Assembly (NCBI GenBank): GCA_965223725.1
Contig: CBDCXE010000003.1
Coordinates: 248,001-312,000, forward strand
Direction: 5' to 3'
Source of the DNA: CBDCXE01 sp965223725 [NCBI: Nitrospinota bacterium]
GTDB lineage: Bacteria > Nitrospinota_A > UBA7883
DNA: 64,000 nt
Shown here piece by piece: positions 9,451 through 17,671 of this stretch. The notes below the pieces were generated by a model. It saw only the letters and a list, made by a program, of their open reading frames with translations. It had not been told where the DNA came from and did no database searches. How positions within the stretch are numbered: the stretch's first letter is position 1; each line of letters starts with the position of its first letter. A program made the translations under genes and the position numbers.

Positions 9451-10847
9451 ATAGTTTGCCGGTTTTGCAAAGAGCCCGCAGATATGCCAAGGGCCAGAAG
9501 CGTGAAAAAATAAAGGGAGTTTGCCGGTATTTGAAAATTAAAATCAACAAACCCATGAAAAAGTATAGCGATTGCGCCGGTCAATGACGCGAACAATACA
9601 CCCCTGATTAACATATCACCGCTTTTAATAGACGCCATGCCAATTTTTATTAGCAATATAATTATTGCCACCGCTAATAATGTAAACCCAATGATACCTT
9701 GCTCCGACAATATTTCCAGATAATCATTATGCGCATGATTGAAGTCGACATATAAAGACCCATCCTCGTACATCGGGAAAATATATTGCAACGTGCCAGC
9801 GCCGCTTCCTGTGATGAAAAAATCGTGTATGATATTTTTGGTGGTTGCCCATGCCTGGGTCAGCTCCGCCTGTGTCGGGGTGGTGGCCAGCCTATCTGTA
9901 AACCACCCAGAGCCGATGATCAACCCGGCGAAAATTGCGGCTGTCAGAATCATTGGGGCGATGCGCGCTTCATGGGAGCCTTTTCCTTTGATGATATAAG
10001 AGAACCCGATCGTTATGGTCAACGCGGTAAGCAATGAAATAATACCGGCGTAAGAGTAAGAGAGGAACAGCGCAGTAAACATTATTAAAATCAGAACAAC
10101 CAACTGCGCCCTTCTTTCTAGCAATGATGAGATTAAATACGCCATGGTAAAACGTTTGCCAACGCTGATCCTGGCTTTCGGCCCGCGGGATATCAGCATG
10201 CCGATCGCCAACGGGATAATCATTTCCAGGTGACCGGCAAAATGATTTCTGTTAGCGAAAGTTCCGGTGACAAATCCTTGGTGGGCGGTTTTCTGGCTCC
10301 ACCATATATACTCGATACCGGTCAATGTATTGAATAAACCGTAAAGCGATTCGATTACACCAACGGTGATCAGGGCCCCCACAGCAATTTTAAGCCGTTT
10401 CAGGTTATCTACCAACAGAAGGATCAGAAAAAATATTGCGATGCATGAGCATCCTTTCAAAAACTGAGCCAGCGTAGTGCCACGATCAACACTTATGGGT
10501 ATCCAAACGCTGCCATTATCGATTAAATTAAATTGATAAGCCGCATGTGAGTATGGGCTGAGCATGGCGACAATATTTTGAGGCAGTGGCGTAGCCTGTA
10601 GCAGTATGTAGCTTGCCCAAGCTAACAGAATAAACAGTGGTGCGCGCGCAGCCTTTACGGCTGCCAGGCCTGATTGACGCCGGGAGTATCCAATAACCCA
10701 GCATGCAAGGGTCAGAAAAGAGCCCACCTCCAGGATCGACCAGGCCCATACCCTGTTACTGCCCAGTGGCAGAGGCGCCCATACAATCAAAGCGATGAGC
10801 GCTATAAAAGCATACCGGTCGCGATTATCGTTATGGTCAGCTGGCAC
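9447..10847 (-). CDS. O-antigen ligase / Wzy-type polysaccharide polymerase
   Basis: Polytopic inner-membrane protein of 466 residues with at least ten hydrophobic segments. The large periplasmic loop contains FNHAHNDYLEILSEQGIIG, the signature of the Wzy_C/O-antigen ligase family. It would polymerise or ligate undecaprenyl-linked repeat units. Last gene of the leftward exopolysaccharide operon. The GTG start shares a base with the stop of the preceding gene (TAGTG), so translation is probably coupled. Whether it is polymerase or ligase cannot be decided from sequence; the Wzc/Wza context favours polymerase. Confidence 0.85.
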   Translation of the reverse strand: MPADHNDNRDRYAFIALIALIVWAPLPLGSNRVWAWSILEVGSFLTLACWVIGYSRRQSGLAAVKAARAPLFILLAWASYILLQATPLPQNIVAMLSPYSHAAYQFNLIDNGSVWIPISVDRGTTLAQFLKGCSCIAIFFLILLLVDNLKRLKIAVGALITVGVIESLYGLFNTLTGIEYIWWSQKTAHQGFVTGTFANRNHFAGHLEMIIPLAIGMLISRGPKARISVGKRFTMAYLISSLLERRAQLVVLILIMFTALFLSYSYAGIISLLTALTITIGFSYIIKGKGSHEARIAPMILTAAIFAGLIIGSGWFTDRLATTPTQAELTQAWATTKNIIHDFFITGSGAGTLQYIFPMYEDGSLYVDFNHAHNDYLEILSEQGIIGFTLLAVAIIILLIKIGMASIKSGDMLIRGVLFASLTGAIAILFHGFVDFNFQIPANSLYFFTLLALGISAGSLQNRQTI

Positions 10848-11602
10848 TAGACCGTGCCTCCATAAGCTTTGGAACGCTCTGAATTCAGCTCAAAACGGCT
10901 AATCTTGTTTTGGCGCTGGTTCCTGCCCTCCAGTTCATCTTCCAGAATTATTAGCAGTCCAGGGTCAGTTATCATCGGGAAAATAATAGACTCCCGGTTT
11001 AGCTGTACCATCATTTTTATAATGTTTTTCGCCTGTTCAGGGTGCTGAAGCGACTTTCTTATTGTATCTTTCATAATTTCCCTCAGTTCATCAGAGAAGT
11101 GCTCCCATACTGTCATACTGATCCAGATAAGCTTGTACTGAATTATCGGTTCGTGCTGGCCCAGGGTGATGGCTTTTCGCATTGCGTCGAACGCTTCACC
11201 ATCCATCTGCTGGTTGAGAAACTTGCTCTGTGTCAGGCTGGTCCACGCCAGGCTCCATGTGGGGCGTTTGGAGCAAGCGATCCGGTAAAGCGCTATCGCT
11301 TCATCACGATGCCTGCGCGAGTCAGCCGACCATATGGGGTACTCAAGGGCCTTCCACTCATGAAATTTACCCAGATAATAGTCGTAATTTGCGCCTGTAC
11401 GGTCCAGTTTCCGCGCTTTTTCCAGAGAATGGACGCCCTGTTCCCAGGCTGCTGGTCTGTCTATTTTGCCAACGTATTCCCACACATACATAGACTGAAG
11501 CGGCTTTATCGACAGAAGGTCAGCGATGCCCCATGTGAAGGACCATATAGCAAGCCCGACAAGGGGAACAATGGAGGCAAGAATCAAGCGATTGGTTTTC
11601 AA
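10847..11602 (-). CDS. VpsP-like/TPR-like exopolysaccharide cluster protein
   Basis: Protein of 251 residues with one N-terminal membrane anchor (about 7-30) and an alpha-helical remainder with TPR-like helices (ANYDYYLGKFHEW, AIALYRIACSKRPTWSLAW, AFDAMRKAITLG). This pattern and position match VpsP-type proteins of Wzc-dependent exopolysaccharide loci; their role is not established, perhaps a scaffold for the polymerase. A TTG start is chosen, as GAGG lies 6 bases upstream and the anchor follows directly. It sits between the tyrosine kinase and the polymerase and overlaps the latter. Confidence 0.6.
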   Translation of the reverse strand: MKTNRLILASIVPLVGLAIWSFTWGIADLLSIKPLQSMYVWEYVGKIDRPAAWEQGVHSLEKARKLDRTGANYDYYLGKFHEWKALEYPIWSADSRRHRDEAIALYRIACSKRPTWSLAWTSLTQSKFLNQQMDGEAFDAMRKAITLGQHEPIIQYKLIWISMTVWEHFSDELREIMKDTIRKSLQHPEQAKNIIKMMVQLNRESIIFPMITDPGLLIILEDELEGRNQRQNKISRFELNSERSKAYGGTV

Positions 11603-11697
11603 ACAGGACCTCTACAAGAAGATTTGTTTACCAGGCGTTTTAACCAGACAGAGCAAACAGTCATCCATATATCGGCTGACTGCCTTCCAGCTTCTGG

Positions 11698-13926
11698 TTA
11701 AGTCTCTTCAACGTTCTGTTCAGCGTACTGGTTGTAGTAGTAATAATATCCACCATAGCCGGACATCTGCTCTATATCGACCTGGGACAATACAACACCC
11801 AGCGGCATTATATTCGATGATACAAACCGTTTGACCGCCTCTTGCGCCGCGTCATGGGTTGTATGGTCCGCCCGGACCAGCAGTATAACTTCATCCACCA
11901 GGTGCCCCAGTGCGATAGCGTCGCTGTAAGGTAAAACAGGGGCAGTGTCCACAACAATATAGTCGAACACTTTTTTAAGTTTTTTAAATGTCTTGGCAAA
12001 TTTTTTCGACGAGAGGAACTCTATAGGGTTCATCGGCATGTCACCGCTGGCCAATACATAAAACGATAGTGTGCCGGTGGTCATTTTCGAAATACAGTCC
12101 CGCAGCTTTTTTTCGCCAGATACCAGCGATGTGAGGCCATCCTTGATTTCCAGGTCAAAAACGGTGGCAAGGCCAGGCTTGCGCAGATCAGCGTCCATCA
12201 GCAATGTACGCCCCAGTCGGCTCAAAGACGCGGCCAGGTTGGTGCTCAATGTTGTTTTACCTTCACCAGGGATCGATGATGTAACAAGTATCGTTTTCGA
12301 CGGCGCGTCGAGATTCGAAAATAGAACCCCGGTGCGGATATTGTTTATAGCTTCAGAAAAGGGTGATTTAGGATTATCGAGGGCATAGCGCTCCGGGTTT
12401 GGGGCGATACCGTTTTCTTTTTTAAGATAGTGTAAAGAGCCCAAGGCAGGCAAAGCCAGGTAACGTTCCACATCTTCATGGCTTTTGAAAGTTTTATCCA
12501 GATGGTCACGCGCAAACGCCAGCAAAATCCCGAGAAACAGGCCCGCCGCCATTGAACCTGCAGCAATCAAGACTTTTTTCGGTTTTGCAGGGTGGGTCGG
12601 TGGCTCCGCCATGTCTACAATCTGGACATTGGTGACATCATTTTCACTGGCAATTTGTGTCTCCTGTATTCGCTTGAAGAAAGCATCGTAGAGTTGACGA
12701 TTGGTGGCGACTTCCCGCTCCAGTTTTGCCAGTTCAAACTCTTTACCCTTAAGCCCACGTTTTTCCACTTTCATCCGTTCACTTAATCGCAAAAGTTCTC
12801 TTTCGTTTTTCAGGGCCACTTCATATTCCCGGGTTATGCCGTCAACAACCTTGTTGATCTCTTTATCCAGCCGCTGGGCCGATTCGTTTAGGTCAGATTT
12901 GGCCGCGATCATCTTTGGATGCTTGGCGCCATACCGTTTGCCCAGTTCCGCCACGCGACGTTGCAGGCGTGATTGTTCTTCCTTGAGGGTTTGGACAAGT
13001 GGATGCTGTAACACTGGGCGCAACGAATCATAACCTTCTCCACTATTTGCAGCTTCCTTGACCTGGTTAAATCGAATTTCCGCTTCTATTCTCTTGGTTT
13101 GCGCTTCGACAATACCAGCGGTAACACTGGCAAGCTTACCCGAAATTATTTCCTTCTGACTTTCAGTATCTACAATCCCTTCAGCAATCTGGTAATCCTG
13201 CAGCGCTTTTTCCGATTTGTTAAGTTGCGCTCGTAACTCTTCAAGCCGTCCGGTCAACCAACTGGACGCCTGTTCAACAACACTCAACCGTGATTCCAGA
13301 CCGGTGTTTACATACGCCTCCGCCACAGCGTTCGCTACGTCAGCCGACAGACCTGGGTCGCTGGCTTCAAAAGATATCTGCATTACCTGGCTCTGCTCTT
13401 TGTTGCTGACATATAATCTTTCATTAAATTCATCCAGCAGTTTTGACGCTGCGCTCTCTTCGTTAATAGGCAGATTATCCTCTGGTAACCACCCTTCAGG
13501 GATCAATTCCAGAATATAAGACTTTATGTTTTTATTCTGTTTTTCATCAAACTCAGGATGGTTTTCCAGCTCCAGCTTTTCCACCACCGAGCTTGCCAGT
13601 TTCCTGCTGTTTATGATCTCCCTTTGGGTCTCGTAGAAATATTTTATATTTGTATTGTTCTGCAAAGGGTCCAATGAAATTATTTTCGGCTGATCCGGCT
13701 CTATCAAAAGCGATACAGTGGCTACATAGATTGGTGTCATTGAAAAAGCAGTTAATACGCCAATAATGGTAGAGACCAGGGCAAAAACTATGATCTGCCA
13801 TTTATGTATTTTAATAATTCGTAGATATTCGATCAGGTCCAGGCTGTTGTCCGGCGCGGGTTCCGTTAAAACGCTGGAATCAAGCAGGGTGGTGATGTCT
13901 TGTTCATGATTGTGCATAGAAGACAT
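11698..13926 (-). CDS. Polysaccharide co-polymerase / tyrosine autokinase (Wzc-like)
   Basis: Chain-length regulator and BY-kinase of 742 residues. A Wzz domain with first membrane helix (about 35-60) is followed by a long periplasmic coiled coil (about 190-430), a second helix near 450-475, and a cytoplasmic P-loop kinase. Kinase motifs are Walker A SSIPGEGKTT (near 548), Walker A' LLMDADLRKP and Walker B YIVVDTAP. The C-terminal tail is a tyrosine cluster (GYGGYYYYYNQY), the autophosphorylation site that controls oligomerisation. Transport and kinase parts are fused, as in proteobacterial Wzc, not split as in Firmicutes. GAGG precedes the ATG. Confidence 0.93.
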   Translation of the reverse strand: MSSMHNHEQDITTLLDSSVLTEPAPDNSLDLIEYLRIIKIHKWQIIVFALVSTIIGVLTAFSMTPIYVATVSLLIEPDQPKIISLDPLQNNTNIKYFYETQREIINSRKLASSVVEKLELENHPEFDEKQNKNIKSYILELIPEGWLPEDNLPINEESAASKLLDEFNERLYVSNKEQSQVMQISFEASDPGLSADVANAVAEAYVNTGLESRLSVVEQASSWLTGRLEELRAQLNKSEKALQDYQIAEGIVDTESQKEIISGKLASVTAGIVEAQTKRIEAEIRFNQVKEAANSGEGYDSLRPVLQHPLVQTLKEEQSRLQRRVAELGKRYGAKHPKMIAAKSDLNESAQRLDKEINKVVDGITREYEVALKNERELLRLSERMKVEKRGLKGKEFELAKLEREVATNRQLYDAFFKRIQETQIASENDVTNVQIVDMAEPPTHPAKPKKVLIAAGSMAAGLFLGILLAFARDHLDKTFKSHEDVERYLALPALGSLHYLKKENGIAPNPERYALDNPKSPFSEAINNIRTGVLFSNLDAPSKTILVTSSIPGEGKTTLSTNLAASLSRLGRTLLMDADLRKPGLATVFDLEIKDGLTSLVSGEKKLRDCISKMTTGTLSFYVLASGDMPMNPIEFLSSKKFAKTFKKLKKVFDYIVVDTAPVLPYSDAIALGHLVDEVILLVRADHTTHDAAQEAVKRFVSSNIMPLGVVLSQVDIEQMSGYGGYYYYYNQYAEQNVEET

Positions 13927-13956
13927 AACCGAAATACCTCTGTTTCTAATAAATGG

Positions 13957-14805
13957 CTAGAACAGGCTCTCACCCACTGTAATAATGTCACCTGGCTGAA
14001 CCAGTTCATTCATTCCCACCGATTTCATAGGTTCATCCGGGTTGTCCTCTCGCACCAGGCTGATTTTTGATTTGGATGCGCGTTCGGTAAACCCTCCTGC
14101 CAGAGCGATTCCTTTCTGAATCGTCAGGCCCGCCACATAGCTGTAGCCGCCTGGTTTTTCGACCTCGCCCCGAACATAAAACAGCCGATACTGTAAAATA
14201 GACACTGTAACTTGTGGATCTTTTAAATAGCCCTCCTGTAGCATTTCTGCAATATGAGCTTCCAGCTTTTTTGGATTATAGCCAAGAACTTTTATTTCAC
14301 CCAGCAGTGGATAGGATATGGCGCCAGCCCCGTTTACCCGAATTTCAGGAATGCTCAGGTCTTCTTCGCCAAACACCCGGATGCTCAAAAGATCGCCTGG
14401 GCCTATGGTATATTGACTAACTATAATAGTAGGCTCTTCCCTATCGATAACTGGTTGCGGAGTTTCATCTATTTGTGGATCGGCCTGATCTGATATTATT
14501 TCAGGGGTTTCCTCTGCTGGGTTATCGTTAGCTTCGGGGGGTTGTTCAGTATCCTCATCCTTTTCAGGCTTGCCCGAAGACATGGTTAATAATATGTTTT
14601 TAAAATATGGATTATTAGCCAGTCTGGATTGATTTTGTTCAATCGACGAGTAATCTTCGTCCAGGTTTAAACTATTTTGGACCAGCGTTAATGAAACAAG
14701 AAAATTACTTAATTCAGATGCTTCTGTTTGAGCCCCAAACAATGTAACTGCGGTAAAAGCAAATAACACAAACCCAATTTTAAGGTACCTTTTCAACTCT
14801 GCCAA
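13957..14805 (-). CDS. Polysaccharide export protein (Wza-like, SLBB domain)
   Basis: Periplasmic/outer-membrane export channel component of 282 residues. An N-terminal hydrophobic segment (about 9-28) acts as signal peptide. An acidic Pro/Glu-rich linker (about 75-125) leads to the Poly_export domain (YTIGPGDLLSIRVFGEEDLSIPEIRV) and one SLBB domain (FYVRGEVEKPGGYSYVAGLTI). There is no lipobox cysteine, unlike classical Wza, and only one SLBB repeat, so it may depend on the adjacent beta-barrel for the outer-membrane pore. Start appears to be TTG with AGGA upstream. It lies 30 bases before the Wzc-like gene. Confidence 0.85.
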   Translation of the reverse strand: MAELKRYLKIGFVLFAFTAVTLFGAQTEASELSNFLVSLTLVQNSLNLDEDYSSIEQNQSRLANNPYFKNILLTMSSGKPEKDEDTEQPPEANDNPAEETPEIISDQADPQIDETPQPVIDREEPTIIVSQYTIGPGDLLSIRVFGEEDLSIPEIRVNGAGAISYPLLGEIKVLGYNPKKLEAHIAEMLQEGYLKDPQVTVSILQYRLFYVRGEVEKPGGYSYVAGLTIQKGIALAGGFTERASKSKISLVREDNPDEPMKSVGMNELVQPGDIITVGESLF

Positions 14806-14826
14806 CTTCGGATTAATCCTAAATGG

Positions 14827-16053
14827 TTATCTGTTTTTATTGCTTTTCACCTTCTGCTTCATTGTATCAAATATTAAGGATATACTAAACAAATTGGATC
14901 TGTAGTTAATATCAGGAAAACTGGAGTCCCTGCTGGAGTTAAGGTATCGGCCTGCTATGAAAAAGTTTCTCCATATGTTATATTCAAGATCAACATCGAA
15001 ATCTACATAATCATCTTTCCGCTCGGCTGTGGAGAGAACATTAAAATCATCCTCCTGGAATCGAACCCTGCCCGTAAGTGTTAACGCCTCGGTCAGGTCA
15101 TGTATATAGTCGAGCCCTGCAGTGGTGGACACATAATAGTTGGCGATTGAATGGGGCGATTCCTTGGTTATCCTGCTCAGGAGCAAAACGATCTCAATAT
15201 ATGATTTTGGCTCATACGACACTTCACTGATAACGCTAAATCCTGAAAAATCAGGGTTTGTGGAGTCATCAAACCTTTTGGACAGCCAACCAGCCTTGAA
15301 TATACCGGTGGTTTTGTCAGTGGCATCCCATTCAATACCACCCAGCACCCTGTACTCTTCGCTGGTAAGGTCAAGCGACGCTCGCTTGTCGAAATAGTCA
15401 TAGTCTCTATATTGCCCTTCAAGCAACAGCCTGGTCTTCTCCCGGTTACGATAATAAGTCGCGGTCAGGATTTTTCTATCCCTGTCTCTGGTTTCCTGCT
15501 GGTTGTTAGTATAACGTCTTTCATAACCTTCGAGCCGCACCTCCAATTGGTTCTTTGACTCCCTGTTCCCAAGGATAACACCACCCATCAGCCTTTTGGC
15601 GTTCCATTCGTCCGGCTCTAGAGAAATTTCGAGCCTGGAGCCAGATGAGCCGCGCGATTCATGGGCAAGGGCATAGTCAGCCCCCAGCTCCAAGGCCAGC
15701 CATTTTCTCAGGTTGAGTGTCAGCAATCCATCAACGAAATGATCTTCCACATCTTCATCCTTATTGGCGTCGAAACGGTACACATCGACAAAATAGCTGG
15801 CTTCGAAGGAATGCTTTCTGAATAATGACTTTAGTGTAATGGAGGGCTGGATAAGAAATATGTTGTCTTCTTCCTTGAACTCGTCATTTTTGAAAACGTT
15901 GTCATCCAGACTGTAGGTGACACCTAGCGCAGGATACAACCCTGGCCCGATTTTGTCTTTTTCCTTGGCGTCGGCTGCGGAAATAAACTGAAATGAAAGC
16001 ATAACAGTAGCAAAAAGAACTGTTAAGCTGAATTTTATAATACTTTGGACCAT
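14827..16053 (-). CDS. Outer-membrane beta-barrel protein of the exopolysaccharide operon
   Basis: Secreted protein of 408 residues. The signal peptide (MVQSIIKFSL to about ISAADA) is followed by about 18 amphipathic strands with the look of the BBP2-type beta-barrels found in Wzx/Wzy-type exopolysaccharide loci. The C-terminus is strand-like (NLFSISLIFD) followed by a short basic tail, which is atypical for a barrel end. The start at 16053 is chosen because it gives a clean signal peptide with an AAGG site upstream; an ATG at 16122 would put 23 unrelated residues ahead of it. Probably the outer-membrane secretion pore for the polymer. Confidence 0.75.
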   Translation of the reverse strand: MVQSIIKFSLTVLFATVMLSFQFISAADAKEKDKIGPGLYPALGVTYSLDDNVFKNDEFKEEDNIFLIQPSITLKSLFRKHSFEASYFVDVYRFDANKDEDVEDHFVDGLLTLNLRKWLALELGADYALAHESRGSSGSRLEISLEPDEWNAKRLMGGVILGNRESKNQLEVRLEGYERRYTNNQQETRDRDRKILTATYYRNREKTRLLLEGQYRDYDYFDKRASLDLTSEEYRVLGGIEWDATDKTTGIFKAGWLSKRFDDSTNPDFSGFSVISEVSYEPKSYIEIVLLLSRITKESPHSIANYYVSTTAGLDYIHDLTEALTLTGRVRFQEDDFNVLSTAERKDDYVDFDVDLEYNIWRNFFIAGRYLNSSRDSSFPDINYRSNLFSISLIFDTMKQKVKSNKNR

Positions 16054-16145
16054 TCCCCGCACCTTCCCAATAATTTCCCCGAGGGGTGGTGTACCGGACA
16101 CACCACCTATAATCATAATCAACAGATCTAATTAAAGCCTTTTGC

Positions 16146-16706
16146 TCACGAAGGGCTTGCCGGGCCACCACCAATCACTGGAGTAGGTGGCGTAGGAATA
16201 ACCACAACAGGCTCTGGCACTTCTGGAGGCTGGATGAGGCCAACACCAAAAGGTGTCACACCACCCCGTCCAATACCTACACTAGGCATGGAAGCCGGCG
16301 CAAATGGTGATGGAGCTGTTCTGCCAGCGGCAGTCGCGGCGGCAACCAGAGCAGGATCGGCGCCCGCCAGAATAGCAGCCTGGACAATTGCTTCTTCATT
16401 TGCTGGGTTTGCGCTGACAGCGGCTGTAACAGCTACGCCAGCCAACGATGGATCAGTGGAGATCACCGTTATAATCACCAGCCCAGGGTCCACCCCCGCG
16501 TTTAAAGCGGCAGTTACGATTTCACCAGCAAATTCCGGGCTCTGCTCGATAGCTTCTTTAATTATTTCCTCTGCTTTTTCAGGCGCATTTGCTATCGCTT
16601 CTGTTACCGCCTGGTCTATGGGAAGATCCGCAGAGAGATCAGCCGCTGAAGCGATAAATGTGGAAAAAACCACCAGCGCCATTACTGATAGTATGTTTTT
16701 CATCAT
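16146..16706 (-). CDS. Secreted alanine-rich repeat protein, unknown function
   Basis: First gene of the exopolysaccharide operon, 186 residues. Not recognised. A signal peptide (about 1-21) is followed by six degenerate 12-17 residue repeats (about 40-128) of form DP-x-L/A-A-x-x-I-V-x-A-A-x-x-A-G; prolines at 42, 57, 74, 86, 101 and 118 mark each unit, suggesting short helical hairpins. The C-terminal third (about 130-186) is rich in Pro, Gly and Val with no membrane anchor, lipobox or PEP-CTERM. The start (two tandem ATGs) has GAGG upstream. It may be a secreted matrix or scaffold protein exported with the polymer; that is inference from context only. Confidence 0.7.
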   Translation of the reverse strand: MMKNILSVMALVVFSTFIASAADLSADLPIDQAVTEAIANAPEKAEEIIKEAIEQSPEFAGEIVTAALNAGVDPGLVIITVISTDPSLAGVAVTAAVSANPANEEAIVQAAILAGADPALVAAATAAGRTAPSPFAPASMPSVGIGRGGVTPFGVGLIQPPEVPEPVVVIPTPPTPVIGGGPASPS

Positions 16707-16738
16707 TGTTCATGTCCTCGCATGAAAGTCAATACTTC

Positions 16739-16757
16739 ACTTTGATACCTTCAAAGT
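16739..16757. promoter_or_regulatory. Palindrome in the leader of the exopolysaccharide operon
   Basis: Perfect 7-base arms ACTTTGA / TCAAAGT separated by 5 bases, located about +10 to +28 downstream of the predicted leftward start and 33 bases before the first ATG. Could be an operator or an mRNA hairpin. Confidence 0.4.
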
Positions 16758-16773
16758 CTTCCTTTGCATCATC

Positions 16774-16802
16774 AGTATCCTATATTATTAGCATTTAGTC
16801 AA
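16774..16802 (-). promoter_or_regulatory. sigma-70 type promoter of the exopolysaccharide operon
   Basis: On the reverse strand: TTGACT (16802-16797), a 17-base spacer, GATACT (16779-16774). This drives the leftward operon 16706 to 9447. No second promoter or terminator was seen inside the operon. Confidence 0.5.
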
Positions 16803-16909
16803 GTAAAATTAACTTATTAGGGGGAAACCGCCGCACCGATCGAAACCATAAAAGCTGGACTTGATGTGGTAGAATATATAATTTAGGATTCACCAGGAGA
16901 TATTCTTAA

Positions 16910-17659
16910 ATGAAACGTATCATCTTATTGTTCATCGTTTTGGCTGTCACTTCATGCTCTTCTGAGGCTCAAAATTCGCCCTCGGATAAAGAGGCTCTTG
17001 AAAAAATAATAGAAAACTATATAACAAATCACCCGGAAGTAATCGAAAGCTCTCTTAAAAATTATTATGATAAGCAAAGAAAAGCCCAGGAGGACGCCGC
17101 TTTCCATGAGTCAATGAAGCAACGGTACGAAGTGCCCATAGGTTCTTCACCGGTCAAAGGCCCAAAGCAGGCCCCTGTCACCATCGTTGAATTCAGCGAT
17201 TTTCAATGCCCCTATTGCGCCCGTTCTGTGGAAGCGCTAAAGGAAATTGACAATAAATATAAAGGTAAAATAAAGTTTGTTTTCAAGCATTTCCCGCTGG
17301 AAAACATACATCCGCTGGCCAGAAGCGCGGCCCGGGCTTCCATGGCGGCCATGAAACAGGGCAAATTCTGGGAGTATCACGACACTTTGCTGAATAATCA
17401 ATCGATGTGGAGCAGGGGTGACAAGGATGCCATGTTCGAACAATACGCAAAGGGCCTTGGTCTTTCTGTGGAGCAGTTCAGAAAAGATCTGGCGGCCGAT
17501 AAGGATGATAAGCAGATAAATGAGGATATGGCCCTGGCGAAAAAATTGAACGTCGGCTCCACCCCCACATTTTTTATCAATGGGGTGCCGATGCGTGGTT
17601 TGGGCGCGCCTTCCTACTTTTACAAAGTCATCGACGCTGTCATGAAGGAGAAACAATAG
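16910..17659 (+). CDS. DsbA-family thioredoxin-like lipoprotein
   Basis: Probable periplasmic thiol oxidoreductase or disulfide isomerase of 249 residues. A lipoprotein signal peptide ends in VTSC (Cys16). A helical linker (about 25-75) leads to a Thioredoxin_4/DsbA domain with active site CPYC (Cys100-Cys103) and cis-proline segment GSTPTFF near 213. The CPYC active site resembles that of thioredoxin_4 proteins and DsbC/DsbG-like enzymes more than the classical CPHC of DsbA. AGGAGA precedes the ATG. It stands alone between divergent and convergent genes. A role in maturing the multihaem cytochrome or export proteins is possible but not shown. Confidence 0.87.
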   Translation: MKRIILLFIVLAVTSCSSEAQNSPSDKEALEKIIENYITNHPEVIESSLKNYYDKQRKAQEDAAFHESMKQRYEVPIGSSPVKGPKQAPVTIVEFSDFQCPYCARSVEALKEIDNKYKGKIKFVFKHFPLENIHPLARSAARASMAAMKQGKFWEYHDTLLNNQSMWSRGDKDAMFEQYAKGLGLSVEQFRKDLAADKDDKQINEDMALAKKLNVGSTPTFFINGVPMRGLGAPSYFYKVIDAVMKEKQ

Positions 17660-17671
17660 GAAACGGGGTAA

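Noticed and set aside
16054-16122. Longer N-terminus for the beta-barrel protein
   Set aside because: It would place 23 unrelated residues before a clean signal peptide and has no ribosome site.
16146-16706. PEP-CTERM/exosortase protein
   Set aside because: The Pro-rich C-terminus lacks the PEP motif, hydrophobic helix and basic end.
16234-16725. Long open frame on the + strand opposite the alanine-rich gene
   Set aside because: It mirrors the biased composition of the reverse-strand gene; the reverse frame has a signal peptide, ribosome site and operon position, and the forward one has none.
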